From Chara braunii (Eukaryota > Streptophyta > Charophyceae > Charales > Characeae): 48,014 bases of DNA. The first letter of the stretch is position 1. Each line of letters starts with the position of its first letter. This document shows positions 10,290 to 20,885 of the stretch, piece by piece. The stretch covers positions 1,372,225 through 1,420,238 of the forward strand of contig BFEA01000206.1 of the NCBI GenBank assembly GCA_003427395.1, read 5' to 3'. The position numbers and the translations under genes were made by a program. Under the pieces are notes generated by a model, which worked only from the letters and a program-made list of their open reading frames with translations, was not told the origin of the DNA and did not search any database.

Positions 10290-10450
10290 ATGAGCTACCG
10301 TTCCATATGCGAAAGCTACTCAATTGCAATCACAGAGGTGACCCAACCGAGAGCGTTTCTCATATATTGTAGCATAGGGGGTACTCGTGGTCGAACGCCT
10401 TAATCGAATCTGTACACGAGTCATCGCTCTGGGGGCGGATTTCCCAAGTG
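10290..10450. repeat. Direct repeat A, copy 2 (~155 bp)
   Basis: Second copy of the repeat at 9403-9562, with scattered substitutions and no obvious large indel. Confidence 0.8.
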
Positions 10451-11629
10451 CGGCTCTGCGACGGTTGACTGGGATCGTCCATTTAACCACACGATACACT
10501 TTACTATAATAAAACCAAAATTTCATGTGCTTTTCGCGCTTAGTCCTTTTTTGTATCAAACCCATAACCTTTTGACAACAAAGTAAGTGAAAGACAAGCG
10601 TGAGACTCTCAATAAACATAGTGATGATGTAGGCCTTGTCATATCGACAAGACATGCATGAACACCCAAGCAGTCGCAATGGTGGCGTACTATGTGGTAA
10701 CCATAGCCACGCGATCTTCAATGATCTTGAGGATCGCTATCGACACTCAAGTGTCAACTCACAGCTTCTAGAGGGGTTAACCTCTCGTCGCTAAACAATC
10801 GCAAGTGTGATTGCGAGACCTACCCTCTTCGGCACCCTGCGCAGGTGAGTGGTAGGGGGGCTTCAATCCTTTGTGGTTGCCAAATGCCTTTGACCCCGGG
10901 AACTCAATCATTGGAGGTCTGGAAATATGTTAAGGGGTTTGACTTTCACAACCGCCATGAACCCTAACGTCCAAATATAAAAAAAATAAAAAACAAAGAT
11001 AAAAAAAATATATATATATATTTTTTCTTAATTCCAACCTGCTCAATCCTTACGCACTGTCAACGTAGACAGTGTGGATACACAAGATATAAATATAATG
11101 AGGTTGTAGGACACAAGACAATCACTCTCACAATCAAAGTGTGATCCCACTTCAAAATATACATATGATCGCAGACAAGGTTAAATCGGAGTTCAACTCA
11201 TAAAACATACATGCAATCAAACCAAAGATTCGACATCGACAGACCACACACTACACGGGGTCAACTTCAACCACTTTTTGCACTCACACCCCTTGCCCTA
11301 TTCACACAAGCCCCAACCTTGTCCACCCTTCCCAAAGAAAACACCTAGTCCTTTCTAAATGACCATTTATTAAAAGTCTGGGTAAAAATTCAAAAAAACA
11401 TTTAAACCCATGGGGTCGAAGGCCTTAGGTTGAGTAACGATAATGTGTTAGAGTTGAGGTGAAAACCAACGACTCAACAACTAATCTTCTATGAAAAGAT
11501 AACAAAAGATGATTCTAGCAGGATCGGGTTGAAATGAATCGGATTTAAAATCAGAATGCTATAAAATAATACTGGTACACAACATAGATCAATTCCCAAA
11601 ACTTTTTTTTAAGTGTATGGAGAATAAAA
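10451..11629. other. No gene recognised; increasingly AT-rich
   Basis: Contains an A/T-only run near 10977-11027 and several short inverted repeats (for example ACGCACTGTCAACGTAGACAGTG near 11051). No open frame with a recognisable domain. Confidence 0.35.
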
Positions 11630-11785
11630 CCCCATGTCACATCTCACTCAAATTCTCATAAAACTTAGTTTAAATTTACCTTTCAATGAGTGTCATAAAA
11701 ATAAGGAAAATTTTGGTACCATCTCCCCTGTACAGGGTGGATTGTCAAAATTTTCCTTACCAAATATTATTTACCTCATGAAAAC

Positions 11786-12640
11786 GAATAAAATTTCGAC
11801 AACACTCCCTCTAAAAAAATATTTTTTTTTCCAGAATTTATACTCAAGTGAATATGAAATCTGAAAGTGATCTGACTTTGCAGATTCCAATTTTGTCAAA
11901 GTCTTTGAATTAGTGAAAAATTGGACAGCATCTTCTTTAAAGAAGTAAGCTTCCCAGATTTATACCAAGTCAGATATGAATTCAAAATAAAACTTGAATC
12001 TTGTCAAGACAAAATTTACTTTTTAGATTTGTATAAATTTTGGGAACACTTTCCTTATAAAAAATGTATTTATAGGATTTGTACCTATGTAGCATCGTAT
12101 TCGGGTTCGGTGACCGAACCCGAACGTTCGGAACCGAATACGGATGAGCGCCGAAACTCTCTGAACACGAACATAAAAATATAAAAAACAAAAAATCTCC
12201 AAAACATTTGAAAATATATATATATATATGTTATGTAAATTAATAATACAAACAACTTTTGCCTTGGAGGTATGGTTAAATTCGTAACAAAACTCGAGTT
12301 ATATTTTTTTTAAATATGTTCGGTCGAACACCCGAACATGTTTGGACGTTCGGAAAAGCTCCGAACATGTTCGGTGTGCTACACAGATTTGTACAAAGCA
12401 AGATACAAAATATGAAAATAACTTTGGACTTCAAAAAGTTAAATTTTGTCAAACTCTCTCTGATTTAGTACAAATTTTGGCAACACCTCCCCTGAAAAAA
12501 TAGGTTTTCCAAATTTTTACTAACTGCATTCAGAAAAAAAAAAAAAAAGATTTTGTAAAGATAAAATTTGACTAACTCCTTGGTTTTGCAAAAATTTAGG
12601 CAGCACTTTCCTTAGAAAAAGTGCGTTATATAAAACCAAG
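11786..12640 (+). repeat. ~120-bp tandem repeats in copy 2 (five units, one interrupted)
   Basis: Anchors with the pattern aaattt-gg-acac/cagc occur near 11786, 11908, 12025, 12463 and 12585. Removing the 301-bp insertion plus its 9-bp target duplication leaves spacings of 122, 117, about 128 and 122 bp. Confidence 0.65.
12085..12385. mobile_element. hAT-like non-autonomous element A (~301 bp) with 9-bp target duplication
   Basis: GATTTGTAC occurs immediately on both sides (12076-12084 and 12386-12394). The element ends are short inverted repeats (tGTAGCA ... TGCTACa). Its termini are rich in TTCGG/CCGAA inverted repeats, including GGGTTCGG TGA CCGAACCC near 12102. It is AT-rich inside and encodes nothing. 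An 8-9 bp duplication and very short terminal repeats fit the hAT superfamily; that class is inferred. Copy 1 of the host repeat shows the uninterrupted site. Confidence 0.7.
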
Positions 12641-12894
12641 TACGAAAAATAAGCTTACTTTTAAAAAAAATGCAAGATTTGAACAAACTCCTATAGCTCC
12701 AGCACATGACGAGCATCTAAAGAAACTACCTATAAAAGTCAAAACTCGTAACAAAGTAAAGTTTACACTCAATCACATACAATTTCATACCACAATGAGT
12801 AAGTGTCTCACAAAAAAATCTCAAGTTGTTTTTTCATAAGATAGTTTTTTTGTCCTCAAAATGATTTAACCCTCACATATTTTACATATGACAT

Positions 12895-13663
12895 GGAGCT
12901 ACACCATTCTGCTTAGAAACAATGACTAACATGCCTTATGTGTGTGTGTGTGTGTCAAGGTTATACACGAACAAGTTATACAAACACTTTTCTCTTCTTT
13001 GGGCAAGTAACTAGAACATTCTCATTGGAAACAATGGTTTGTCGGTCTGAACTATTTAAATATTCAAAGTTTAATAATTTTTTGACTTGCCTTCAAAATA
13101 AGGGCGTTGGACTGAACCATTCTTCCTAGAAACAATGCCCAACTTACCCAGCTTACTTTCAATTATACGATTGACTTTACTTTTTTTTTTATACTGATAT
13201 GACTTTAACTGAACCATTCTACTTAGAAATAATGTTCAGTTGTCTGTTCACACGCAAATATATATAAAGTACTTCATATGTATACTCAGTTTTCACTTAT
13301 GTGTGTGACTTCATACTAAACAATTCTTATTACAAACAATGCTTAGCCTTTCACAAAAATCATCCCTCAAAATAAAACAAGAGATTGAACTGTTCTGCTT
13401 AGAAACAATGCTCAACCTATCTCAAGTCAGACAAAAGCATAAAGTTTCACAATTTTGTCAAACTTTGGTCAACCTCCCCAAAGGATACAGATAGACAAAA
13501 CTATTCTGCTTAAAAACAATGCTTGCCCTAACAAATCAGACAAGCAAACCATTATAAATAAATACAGCAAGCAGATCATTCTGCTTAGAAACAATGTCTG
13601 ATCCTTCAGAAAACAGACAAAAAATATAAAACTTAGTCATTCTGCTTAGAAATAATGTCCAAC
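12895..13663 (+). repeat. Hairpin array 2: about nine hairpins, counterpart of array 1
   Basis: The loop here is mostly CATTCTGCTTAGAAACAATG. Units lie near 12895, 13011, 13106, 13207, 13316, 13385, 13498, 13572 and 13630. Best stems are AACTGAAC/GTTCAGTT (13207-13241), CTAA/TTAG (13316-13346), TTGA/TCAA (13385-13415) and CAGAtC/GTCTG (13572-13600). Several others have decayed. The unit matching 863-893 of array 1 changed from CTGGAC/GCCCAG to CTGAAC/GTTCAG, that is, both sides changed together. Confidence 0.75.
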
Positions 13664-13785
13664 CTTTGCTTGATTCAGTCAAACGCATGCAATAGCACAT
13701 TTCTCCCTCTTCCTCTAATTCATCTATCAGTATGCTTTCAGTTCAAACAAAACAAAACTGAAACTCACTCATGCATTCCTTTTAC

Positions 13786-14348
13786 CATGGCTACGCCGGA
13801 CTCGGACCCGGACATTTTCGGACATGGAACCGGACTCGTGTCCGATAGTTTCCGGACGTCCGGAATTCCGAACATTTTCGGACCTTCGAACATGGGGGGA
13901 TCCAGACGGTCCAAAAGTCTGGACAAGTCCGGAAATGTCCGGACCATTAAAAAAAAAAAAAAAAAAAAAATCTAAAAAAAAAGTATGTTATGCAGAATAA
14001 CAATGCAAACCACTTTTGCCTCAGAGTCATGTCAGAATTCCTAAACAAACTTGAGTTAAAAGTCAAAAATTATAAAAAGCTTAAAAAAACTTCAAAAATT
14101 AATAAAAGATAATGAATTATTAATAATTAAAAAATTGGGGTTGTCTAATAAATTACTATAGAGAGAGCATGTCCGGACCCCCCAAAAAAGCATAAACGGA
14201 CCTGAAAAACCCCCAAAACAATTTTGGGGGTTTGGCTCCTCAATGGGGAAGGGTCCTGGACCGTTTTTTTTTTTTTTTTTTCCTCGAAATTTGTCATCTG
14301 GATTCCGGACTGAATCCAGACCGTCTGGACGTCCGGATCGTAGCCATG
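13786..14348. mobile_element. hAT-like element B (~563 bp) with 10-bp terminal inverted repeats
   Basis: The ends are perfect inverted repeats, CATGGCTACG and CGTAGCCATG. The flanks CCTTTTAC (13778-13785) and CCTTTTTT (14349-14356) agree at 6 of 8 positions and may be a decayed 8-bp target duplication. The outer parts are filled with GTCCGGAC-type short inverted repeats, while the centre is AT-rich with an A-run and a T-run. Same design as element A but with CCGGAC in place of TTCGG. No transposase frame. Confidence 0.7.
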
Positions 14349-14480
14349 CCTTTTTTCTTAGTCCGATTTAATTTTGAAAAGCAACAAAGATCATAAGAGA
14401 ATGCATGCATAACCTCTCCGACAAACTAAAGAGATGTAATGATAGGGGCATAGTGGGCTCCCACATAAGGCAAATGAGGT

Positions 14481-14755
14481 ACACCTGTAAGTTCTCTGTC
14501 TCCAAAATCTCACCTAGGTTTCGACAGAGCTCCCGCAATCGGTGGGGCGAACCCCCCACAAAAACCTTCATGTGGATTACGGGTTTCGAATCCCGCTTGT
14601 TGTCTTCCTTTTTAAACCAATAGACTAGACTGAGAGTAAGAAGGGCAAAAACAAATCATTAAGTTGCTCATATCTAAGAGAGTTGGCCTCAGACTCGTGT
14701 GAGAAGGTCTTGGTACCTTCAATCTCTAGAGCGCCCCGTAATGGTGGCCAAAAGC
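14481..14755 (+). repeat. Conserved tail domain of the element, copy 2
   Basis: Homologous to 1497-1750, including GAGCTCCCGCAATCGGTGGG and the CCTCAGACTCGTG segment. The GGGTTTCGAATCCCG stretch looks like a B-box with one extra base. Confidence 0.5.
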
Positions 14756-15606
14756 GCATTAGAGCGGCCAAACGGTAGCCTGTTGCAAATAATTATATCT
14801 ACCATTTCGAACATTCATTCAAGTGAGGTCAAAATCGTCGCCATACACTCCCCTCGTAGGGTCCATCTGTCCCTCAGCCTATGCTAAGCGATAAAAAAAA
14901 ACTTATCCATTACATCCCCAAGATAAAATATGTACTATTCTGTTTGTTTTTCCTTCATCATGAATGCCCTTCATGCAAAGTTGGCTTGCATGCATTTCAC
15001 AACCTATTTAAATAGGGTCTCCAAGCAAATGCAAGTCAATCGGCTCATATGCTATTCATTTCACATGTCCACACGACTCAACTTCTAAGCCATTTCAAAA
15101 CTCTCATATTCCCCTTACCCTATCACTTATTATAAATTCTCTCCTCATCCATGTCCGTACGAAAATTTACTTTCAAGATATTTGTTCATTCAATAAAAGA
15201 TCATATCCTTGGCACAAAAAACCACCAAAATCCCATATAAGCCCATTCCATAGGCGAAGTCATATAGCATATACCTTAGATCATGCGTATACATCAGTGC
15301 TCGCAATCTGTGTGTATGTTGCAAACTGCATCTGACCCAAACTTGGTCTGCAAAAAAAATCTACAATTGTACCCAGCCCCAACTGCAAATAAATTTTATG
15401 GCCAGCTGTCCAAACTGGATAGCTGGTTTTTGCAGATTTTCCAAACTGCTACTGACCCGCTATGAAACCTGAAAAATTGCCCAACTGCAGCCAGCCGGAC
15501 CAGGACCCAATTTAGTGGCGCAGGTGTTCCGAAAATGAACGCACNGACCCTTCATGCGGTTCAGATACATTGACACTGTTTTGTTGAAGTTCTTTGTGTT
15601 CCTGAC
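14756..15606. other. No gene recognised
   Basis: AT-rich to about 15300. At 15302-15500 there are repeated CAAACTG and GCCAGCTG-type words, also found near 16255 and 27030, suggesting a weak dispersed repeat. No coding evidence. Confidence 0.3.
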
Positions 15607-15900
15607 TTTTTTTTTTTTTTTTTTCCGATAACAAAACACAAAGCCCCTTTTATTCTGGGGGCCATCACTCCGGTTGCTTATCGCCGGCAAGAATGAGTTC
15701 AAGCACAAAAAAGATGTAGAAAAAGGGTCAGCCAGCCCTTCGGTACTACTCTCCTGTCAAGGGGGGAACTGCTACGGACCATCCCACCCCTCAAACCATG
15801 GCCTCCTTGGGGTTACTTCTGCTGGCCAGGAAGCTTCCTAGTAGAACCACGTCATGCAGCAGAAAGGTCTCAGGGGGCGGGGCGGGCGGGGGGGGCTCCT
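15607..15900 (-). mobile_element. A-tailed retroposon 3' end
   Basis: On the minus strand the sequence ends AATAAAAGGGGCTTTG ... GTTATCGG followed by an A-run (T-run at about 15607-15624). A polyadenylation-like AATAAA about 30 bases before an A tail is the 3' end of a reverse-transcribed RNA, either a LINE or a processed transcript. Its 5' extent is not defined and no coding part is recognised. Confidence 0.5.
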
Positions 15901-17899
15901 AGGAGTCTCTCAGACCGCTTGTCTCCTGTCCTCTTTCTGGTTGCATCTTCTAATAAGAGGTCTTTATTACTATGAATATCTCCCTCTTGTTGTACCCGTT
16001 CTTACCCTATGGGGCCCTTCTGCTTTCCTTTCCTCCCCTCATGCATGTTTTTCATACAGCATTTCATGTTTGTCATTCAGCCTTGGGTGGGCTGCGACAC
16101 AGGGCTAACGGTCGGGAGGCAAAGTTGGACCTACGTACTCTAGCCCTAAACTCATGCGTATATATATGTAAATCTATCTACGTATCAATATATATATGTA
16201 AACCTATCTATATATCTCTATATATACAAGCATGTTCGGCTGACCCGACTAATTTTGCGGCCAGCTGTGGCCCGCAGCCGGGCCATGCCACCACCTGGCT
16301 GAAACCCAGTTGGGCCTGCATGTTCCAAAACTGCCCCTGGACTGCACCTGTCGGCTGCAGCTGGGCCGGGCGGGTTGCAACCAGGGCCACCCGATTGCAG
16401 GCACTGGTATACATAGGAGTTTTTTCCTTGGTACAGAGCCCTATCAAGAGGAACCCATATGAGCTCGAAGCTCCTTACATACCATGAACTAAATTATCTA
16501 ACAGACAACCTAGGTCATGCACACACCTTCCATAGCTTCCTAGGTCGTAACATATGTTTGCGGCCCATATAATGTCCATTTGACCATCTTCCAAAAGCTA
16601 GTTATAGTCAGAAGGGGGGCAATCCAAACCTTTCTTATAGTATTGAGTACTTGTATGTCCTACATTGGACCAATTCCAACAAGAAGAGTATAGTAGCAAG
16701 TCCTTTCATCATTTGCTGAACCCAGTAGTAACCTCTTTGAGGAAGGATCCCTCCATTTCTAATCCGTTTAGCATGTTTCCCCCTTCTTCTCATAGTGAGG
16801 ACGTGGTAAAACATCAAAATGCTAAACTTCAACACGCTTCTCAATACGGAACATTGAAAACATGAACAAGATCATTAACATTCATTTCCCTCCTCCTAGG
16901 ATGCAGTGAATATTGTGACGAACGTTATGATGAATAATATGATGAACATTCTTTGCGGGCCACCTCCATCAAACTTCCAAACGTCACTTTATAATTCCTT
17001 ATAAATTTGAAAATAATAAAACACAAAATAAAATAAAACCAAATCATACTGTTACGGACACCTTGAAAACCCCCTTCCAACCCCGTTAAGAACCCGTGTA
17101 TACCACCTTTCCCCCACCTTCTAAACCCATGAATACTCCGTCTACAAGACACTCCACCCATGACACATCCGAATATCATGCTCGAAATTATATAACACCC
17201 AGGTGTTATACTAGAAGCACAGTTATTTAAAAAAAAAAAGAGTAAAAACAAAAATCTGATTTTTAAAGGATAAGTTTAATGTAATGCCGGGGCGTTATTT
17301 TCAGGTAAAATCAGTGGTGCAAAGGCCGAATTCTTTACCTTTTGGTGTTCGTATTCCAACAGGTTCCTATTTCATGTACCACATATATGTGGCCCATGCA
17401 TAATCCCTACCTAGAAAAAACATTAATGTGAAGAAGTGAACCTCATCTAATCAACTCTTATATGATGATGGCCTATAAATGAGAAGAGTCTGCTATGACG
17501 AACGCACCACAGTGCGTACCAAGTCAAACCAATACTCTGGCAGCACGTTCGCTGGGTTGGTGAACCTGATTCGCAACATGTTCGTTGGGTTGGTGATTTT
17601 TTTATTTTTATTTTTGGTGAAACTGATTCTAGCTTGAACGATTAAGAAAAGTTGGACGACATAAAGCAAGCCTGACAAACATCTTCCTCTACCGTCTTCG
17701 AAAACAAATCAAGCTAGGGTTTTGGGGGGTGTACTGCATGACGAGGAATTGTCATGTATGGTTCATAGGGTTGTGACAGACATTCTGCATTACTCCCTAT
17801 CCCTATCCTACATCATGATGGTTTCTCTTTATTTGGATGGTGATTCCGATCTTCATAGTATGGGTATTGGTTTGCATTTTATGGCATTTTCACTTTCAA
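15901..17899. other. No gene recognised
   Basis: Open frames up to 171 codons (15972-16487) run through a low-complexity tatatatgta-type repeat at about 16155-16228 and have no domain. The rest is AT-rich with scattered homopolymers. Confidence 0.35.
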
Positions 17900-18065
17900 C
17901 CGCTAGTACATGGCCCCCGCCTTGCAGAAAACTTTTGTCGCCACAAGCAAAACTCGGAGGTGGCACGCAACCAGTGGTGCCCTTGAAAAAAAAAATTGGC
18001 GGCCTCCGATGTGGTGGGGTTCCATTCTGACACCCGCGGGCCTATGTGTGGTGTACCGGTTTTAA
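17900..18065 (+). repeat. Dispersed repeat B, copy 1 (~165 bp)
   Basis: Matches 24975-25140: both share TTTTGTCGCCACAAGCAAAA, an A-run followed by TTGGCGGCCT, and TGACACCCGCGGGCC, in that order. Both end near a gGT-cTTTAAG word. Confidence 0.8.
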
Positions 18066-18710
18066 GAAAAACCCAACTTTAAAAAGCATTGTTCATGGAA
18101 CTACTAGAGAAATCCATTGGACCATTTCCCCTAATACCAACTAATGTTCATTGCATTATGTAGCAATTAGTTTCAAAGGTCTATTAAATCCCGGTAGAAG
18201 TTGGGTCCATCTTGCATGTTGTTGAACTCAAATCAACACTCAAAGTCACAAGCAAGACGGGAAACTTTGCAAAATGTTAGAAGCGGCCGCAGTTGTGCAA
18301 GCACGGACCTAAGAGAACTCAATTGATCCATACAATATCAACATGTGATTGACATGAACAATCATCCACGTGGAGTTGAAGTGAACGCATTATTGCGCAG
18401 ACCAAAGATGAAGTACTGAGTACTGACCCTTTAAATCTTAAACCACCAGTACCTTTCCCTACTTGAAAATCAAATACGCGCCGGTAAATGTGGGAGCGAG
18501 CGGGGATTGGCACTACCGAACGAAATGGCTGGTGGCGCCAACAAAAATGAGGCGCACCGATTCAATTCAGGCTCGACATCAATAGCTGAGAAAGAGACTG
18601 CTGGTTTAACCGGTTCTCTCCTGCTCCATACATCTACAAAGTTCGGTTAGGGCCAGATTTGCACCCCACGTACTTGCCCCCCCACCCGACACAACACATA
18701 GAACAAAAAA
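18066..18710. other. No gene recognised; contains one CTTAAACCACCAG word
   Basis: The inverted form of the CTGGTGGTTTAAG end motif lies at 18437-18449 without a partner nearby. No coding evidence. Confidence 0.35.
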
Positions 18711-18848
18711 TGTGGTAGCTCAGAGGGCTGAGCTACGATGCGGTCAGGAAGCAGAACACAGAACAACAAATGCGGTAGCTCAATGGGCTGAGCTACGATG
18801 CTGTTAGGAAGAGGTCCTAGGTTCGATTCATATTGGTCCTGCCTGGCA
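18711..18848 (+). mobile_element. tRNA-derived SINE-like head, with 60-bp duplication
   Basis: 18771-18848 has a pol III A-box (TAGCTCAATGG, 18776-18786), a D-arm-like inverted repeat (TAGCTCA/TGAGCTA), and a B-box-like GGTTCGATTCA at 18820-18830, 34 bases downstream. No anticodon stem or closed cloverleaf can be drawn. The A-box half is duplicated 60 bp upstream (18711-18741, TAGCTCAGAGG). This fits the tRNA-related head of a SINE or a decayed tRNA. No A tail was located, so the full element is not bounded. Confidence 0.55.
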
Positions 18849-19703
18849 CATCATATACCACAACGTCACAATAGACTAGAACACCTATAGCTGAGGGTGA
18901 GGGCAGTTATGGACCAGATGTTAAGTGGTGGGGAATTGTCGATGAGAGTGATGTGGTCTGGGCCTCGAGGGTTGGGTTCAAGCAGCCTCGGTCTCGTTTT
19001 GAGCTGAGAGAAAGGGGATTGACGGGTGGGTGTCGTCATGGAGTGGATGATCACTCCGTTACCTTAGGACCTTAGGGCCCTGCCACAGGTCGGATGGTTG
19101 CATGGAGGGACATTAGTGGAGGGTTCACCTCCTTCCCATGAAAGATGGCCCATATTAGGTAGTTGACAACACAGGTATGGGGACGGATGGTGACCGTGTC
19201 CCTACTAACGCTGGGTGACTACTACAAAGACTGTTGCCTCATATATCAATTCATCAATTGCAACTTTTCGGCTTGGTTAACGACTGGGGTGTGTTTCGAG
19301 ATGGTGGTTGTGTAACTATTCATGACAAAGACTGGCGTACCTCCAGGTGATATGTAACCAATAATGACCAGAATAACCAGCAAAGACCAGAACCACCGTA
19401 GTACTAATCACAACGACTAGAGAGATGGTCGAGAAAGGGTCTAGTTGATGGCTGAGGCATGGGGGCGGATGGTGGCTGTGAACGGACTGATGACAAGACA
19501 AGAATGTCTCTAACAATGCCTAGAAGAACTAGTGCTGCGCTAAGTGGGTATACCTGGGTAGCGCGGGGGATGTCATAGGCTAGACCTTGGCTAGGGAGGG
19601 GGGTATTCAACATTGGCTGTGATATCTAGGGTGCCCACGTCTAGGCCCATAGACTAGGGTGTCCGGGTAACGAGGGGGAGCGCACAAGTTAACCATGGTG
19701 AGG
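18849..19703. other. No gene recognised
   Basis: Purine-rich on the plus strand, with short G-rich runs. Only short unsupported open frames. Confidence 0.3.
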
Positions 19704-19840
19704 CTACACTTATGATTACCCTTGGTGTCTGAAGTGCTTGCGCAACAAGGCTTGTTCCGACCAGGGGTAGTGGCTACACTAACGGCTACCCCTCGTGACT
19801 GTGAAGTGCTTGTGCAACAAGGCCCGTTTCAACCAGGGTT
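19704..19840 (+). repeat. ~68-bp tandem duplication
   Basis: GGCTACACT ... GAAGTGCTTGCGCAACAAGG ... ACCAGGGG is followed at once by a second copy with GAAGTGCTTGTGCAACAAGG and ACCAGGG. Confidence 0.75.
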
Positions 19841-20178
19841 AGGTGAGTTGTCTACCTAACACTGCCTACAACTGCCGTCCAGTAGATCCATGTGAGGTCC
19901 GTGATGCACCTTGAGATGGAGGAGTATAAGGGATAACTAAGAATCCAAGCAATGAAGGACGAGTAGGGAGGGGCATCGTGAACCAAAAATGAAAACAAAA
20001 AAGAACGATTACCATGACCCCTGCACAAGGATGCCACACATTTCAACACGAAAAAAAAAAGGAAACCAATAAGGCACATGCCCCCACCAACAACTTCCAG
20101 AGTTCTATGGTTGTTCCCATTGCCTACACACCACTTTTATGTCCCACTTACATGCACCACCCAACATCTATGTGACAC

Positions 20179-20196
20179 CCGCGGCCTAGGCCGCGG
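20179..20196. repeat. 18-bp perfect palindrome CCGCGGCCTAGGCCGCGG
   Basis: Seen directly. It sits in a ~50-bp segment with TGACACCCGCGG, also a feature of repeat B (18029 and 25105). The role is unknown. Confidence 0.8.
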
Positions 20197-20564
20197 TCGC
20201 CAAACCTAGTTTGCGGCCCAATATTTCGAATATTTTTTGGGGGGTCAAAAAATAAGTGGAAAAAAGAGGTTGTAGGGTTCTGAAACACACAACCCCATAT
20301 TTATTTTCCTTAAAATTGACTTCATTTAGGATTTATAAAAAATAAAAAACAAAAATCGATTAAAAAAAAAAAATAATAAATCAATAAAAGGAAAGCAGAA
20401 TTTTTTTTTTTCCCCATATTTTCGGTGACTGATATGCAGTCAAACTCCTAAAAACATTTCCAAGGTAATTGCATTCCCCCCCCCCCCTTCTTTTTCTTCT
20501 TCTTTTGTTTGATTGTTTGATTGTTTGATTGATTGATTGATTACAAAAAACAAAAAATTGAAGC

Positions 20565-20722
20565 GCGCACGCGCGCGCGCGTGTGTGTGTGTGTGCGCGC
20601 GCGCGCGTGTTTGTGCGGGCATGTGTGTGTGTTGTCATATTCCCAATACACTCAAAACAAGCACGACTGTACTAACTGTTTCATTGGACTTTCACCGACT
20701 CATCAGGTGTGTGTGTGTGTAT

Positions 20723-20764
<42 letters not shown>

Positions 20765-20885
20765 ACGCGAGCAAGTGTTTGTATGTGCGCGCGCGCGCGC
20801 GCGCGCGTGTGTGTGTGTGTGTACACTTGTTTGTTTGTGTGTGTGTGTGTGTGTGCGTGTGTGTGTGTGCGTGCGCGCGCGTGTG
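20565..20885. repeat. GC/GT microsatellite block
   Basis: Alternating (GC)n and (GT)n runs broken by a ~60-bp unique stretch at about 20640-20700. Open frames here (CVCVC or HTHTH proteins) are artefacts. Alternating purine-pyrimidine DNA of this length can adopt Z-form. ATTG/AATC tetranucleotide runs flank it at about 20505-20541 and 20918-20960. Confidence 0.95.

Larger units (their letters stand above)
11630..14755 (+). mobile_element. Retroelement-like unit, copy 2, with two nested insertions
   Basis: Same architecture and orientation as copy 1 at the window start: ~120-bp tandem repeats (11786-12640), hairpin array (12895-13663), then a conserved tail (14481-14755). It differs by two insertions, 12085-12385 and 13786-14348, that copy 1 lacks at the corresponding places. 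Many substitutions separate the copies, so they are probably old independent insertions and not the two LTRs of one recent element. Confidence 0.6.

Noticed and set aside
1-14755. Copies 1 and 2 as the two LTRs of a single giant element
   Set aside because: They are too diverged for LTRs of one insertion, the Gypsy remnant between them is unrelated and in the opposite orientation, and no primer-binding site follows copy 1.
15972-16487. 171-codon plus-strand frame
   Set aside because: Runs through a tatatatgta low-complexity repeat. No domain, no splice or start context, and the minus strand is also open.
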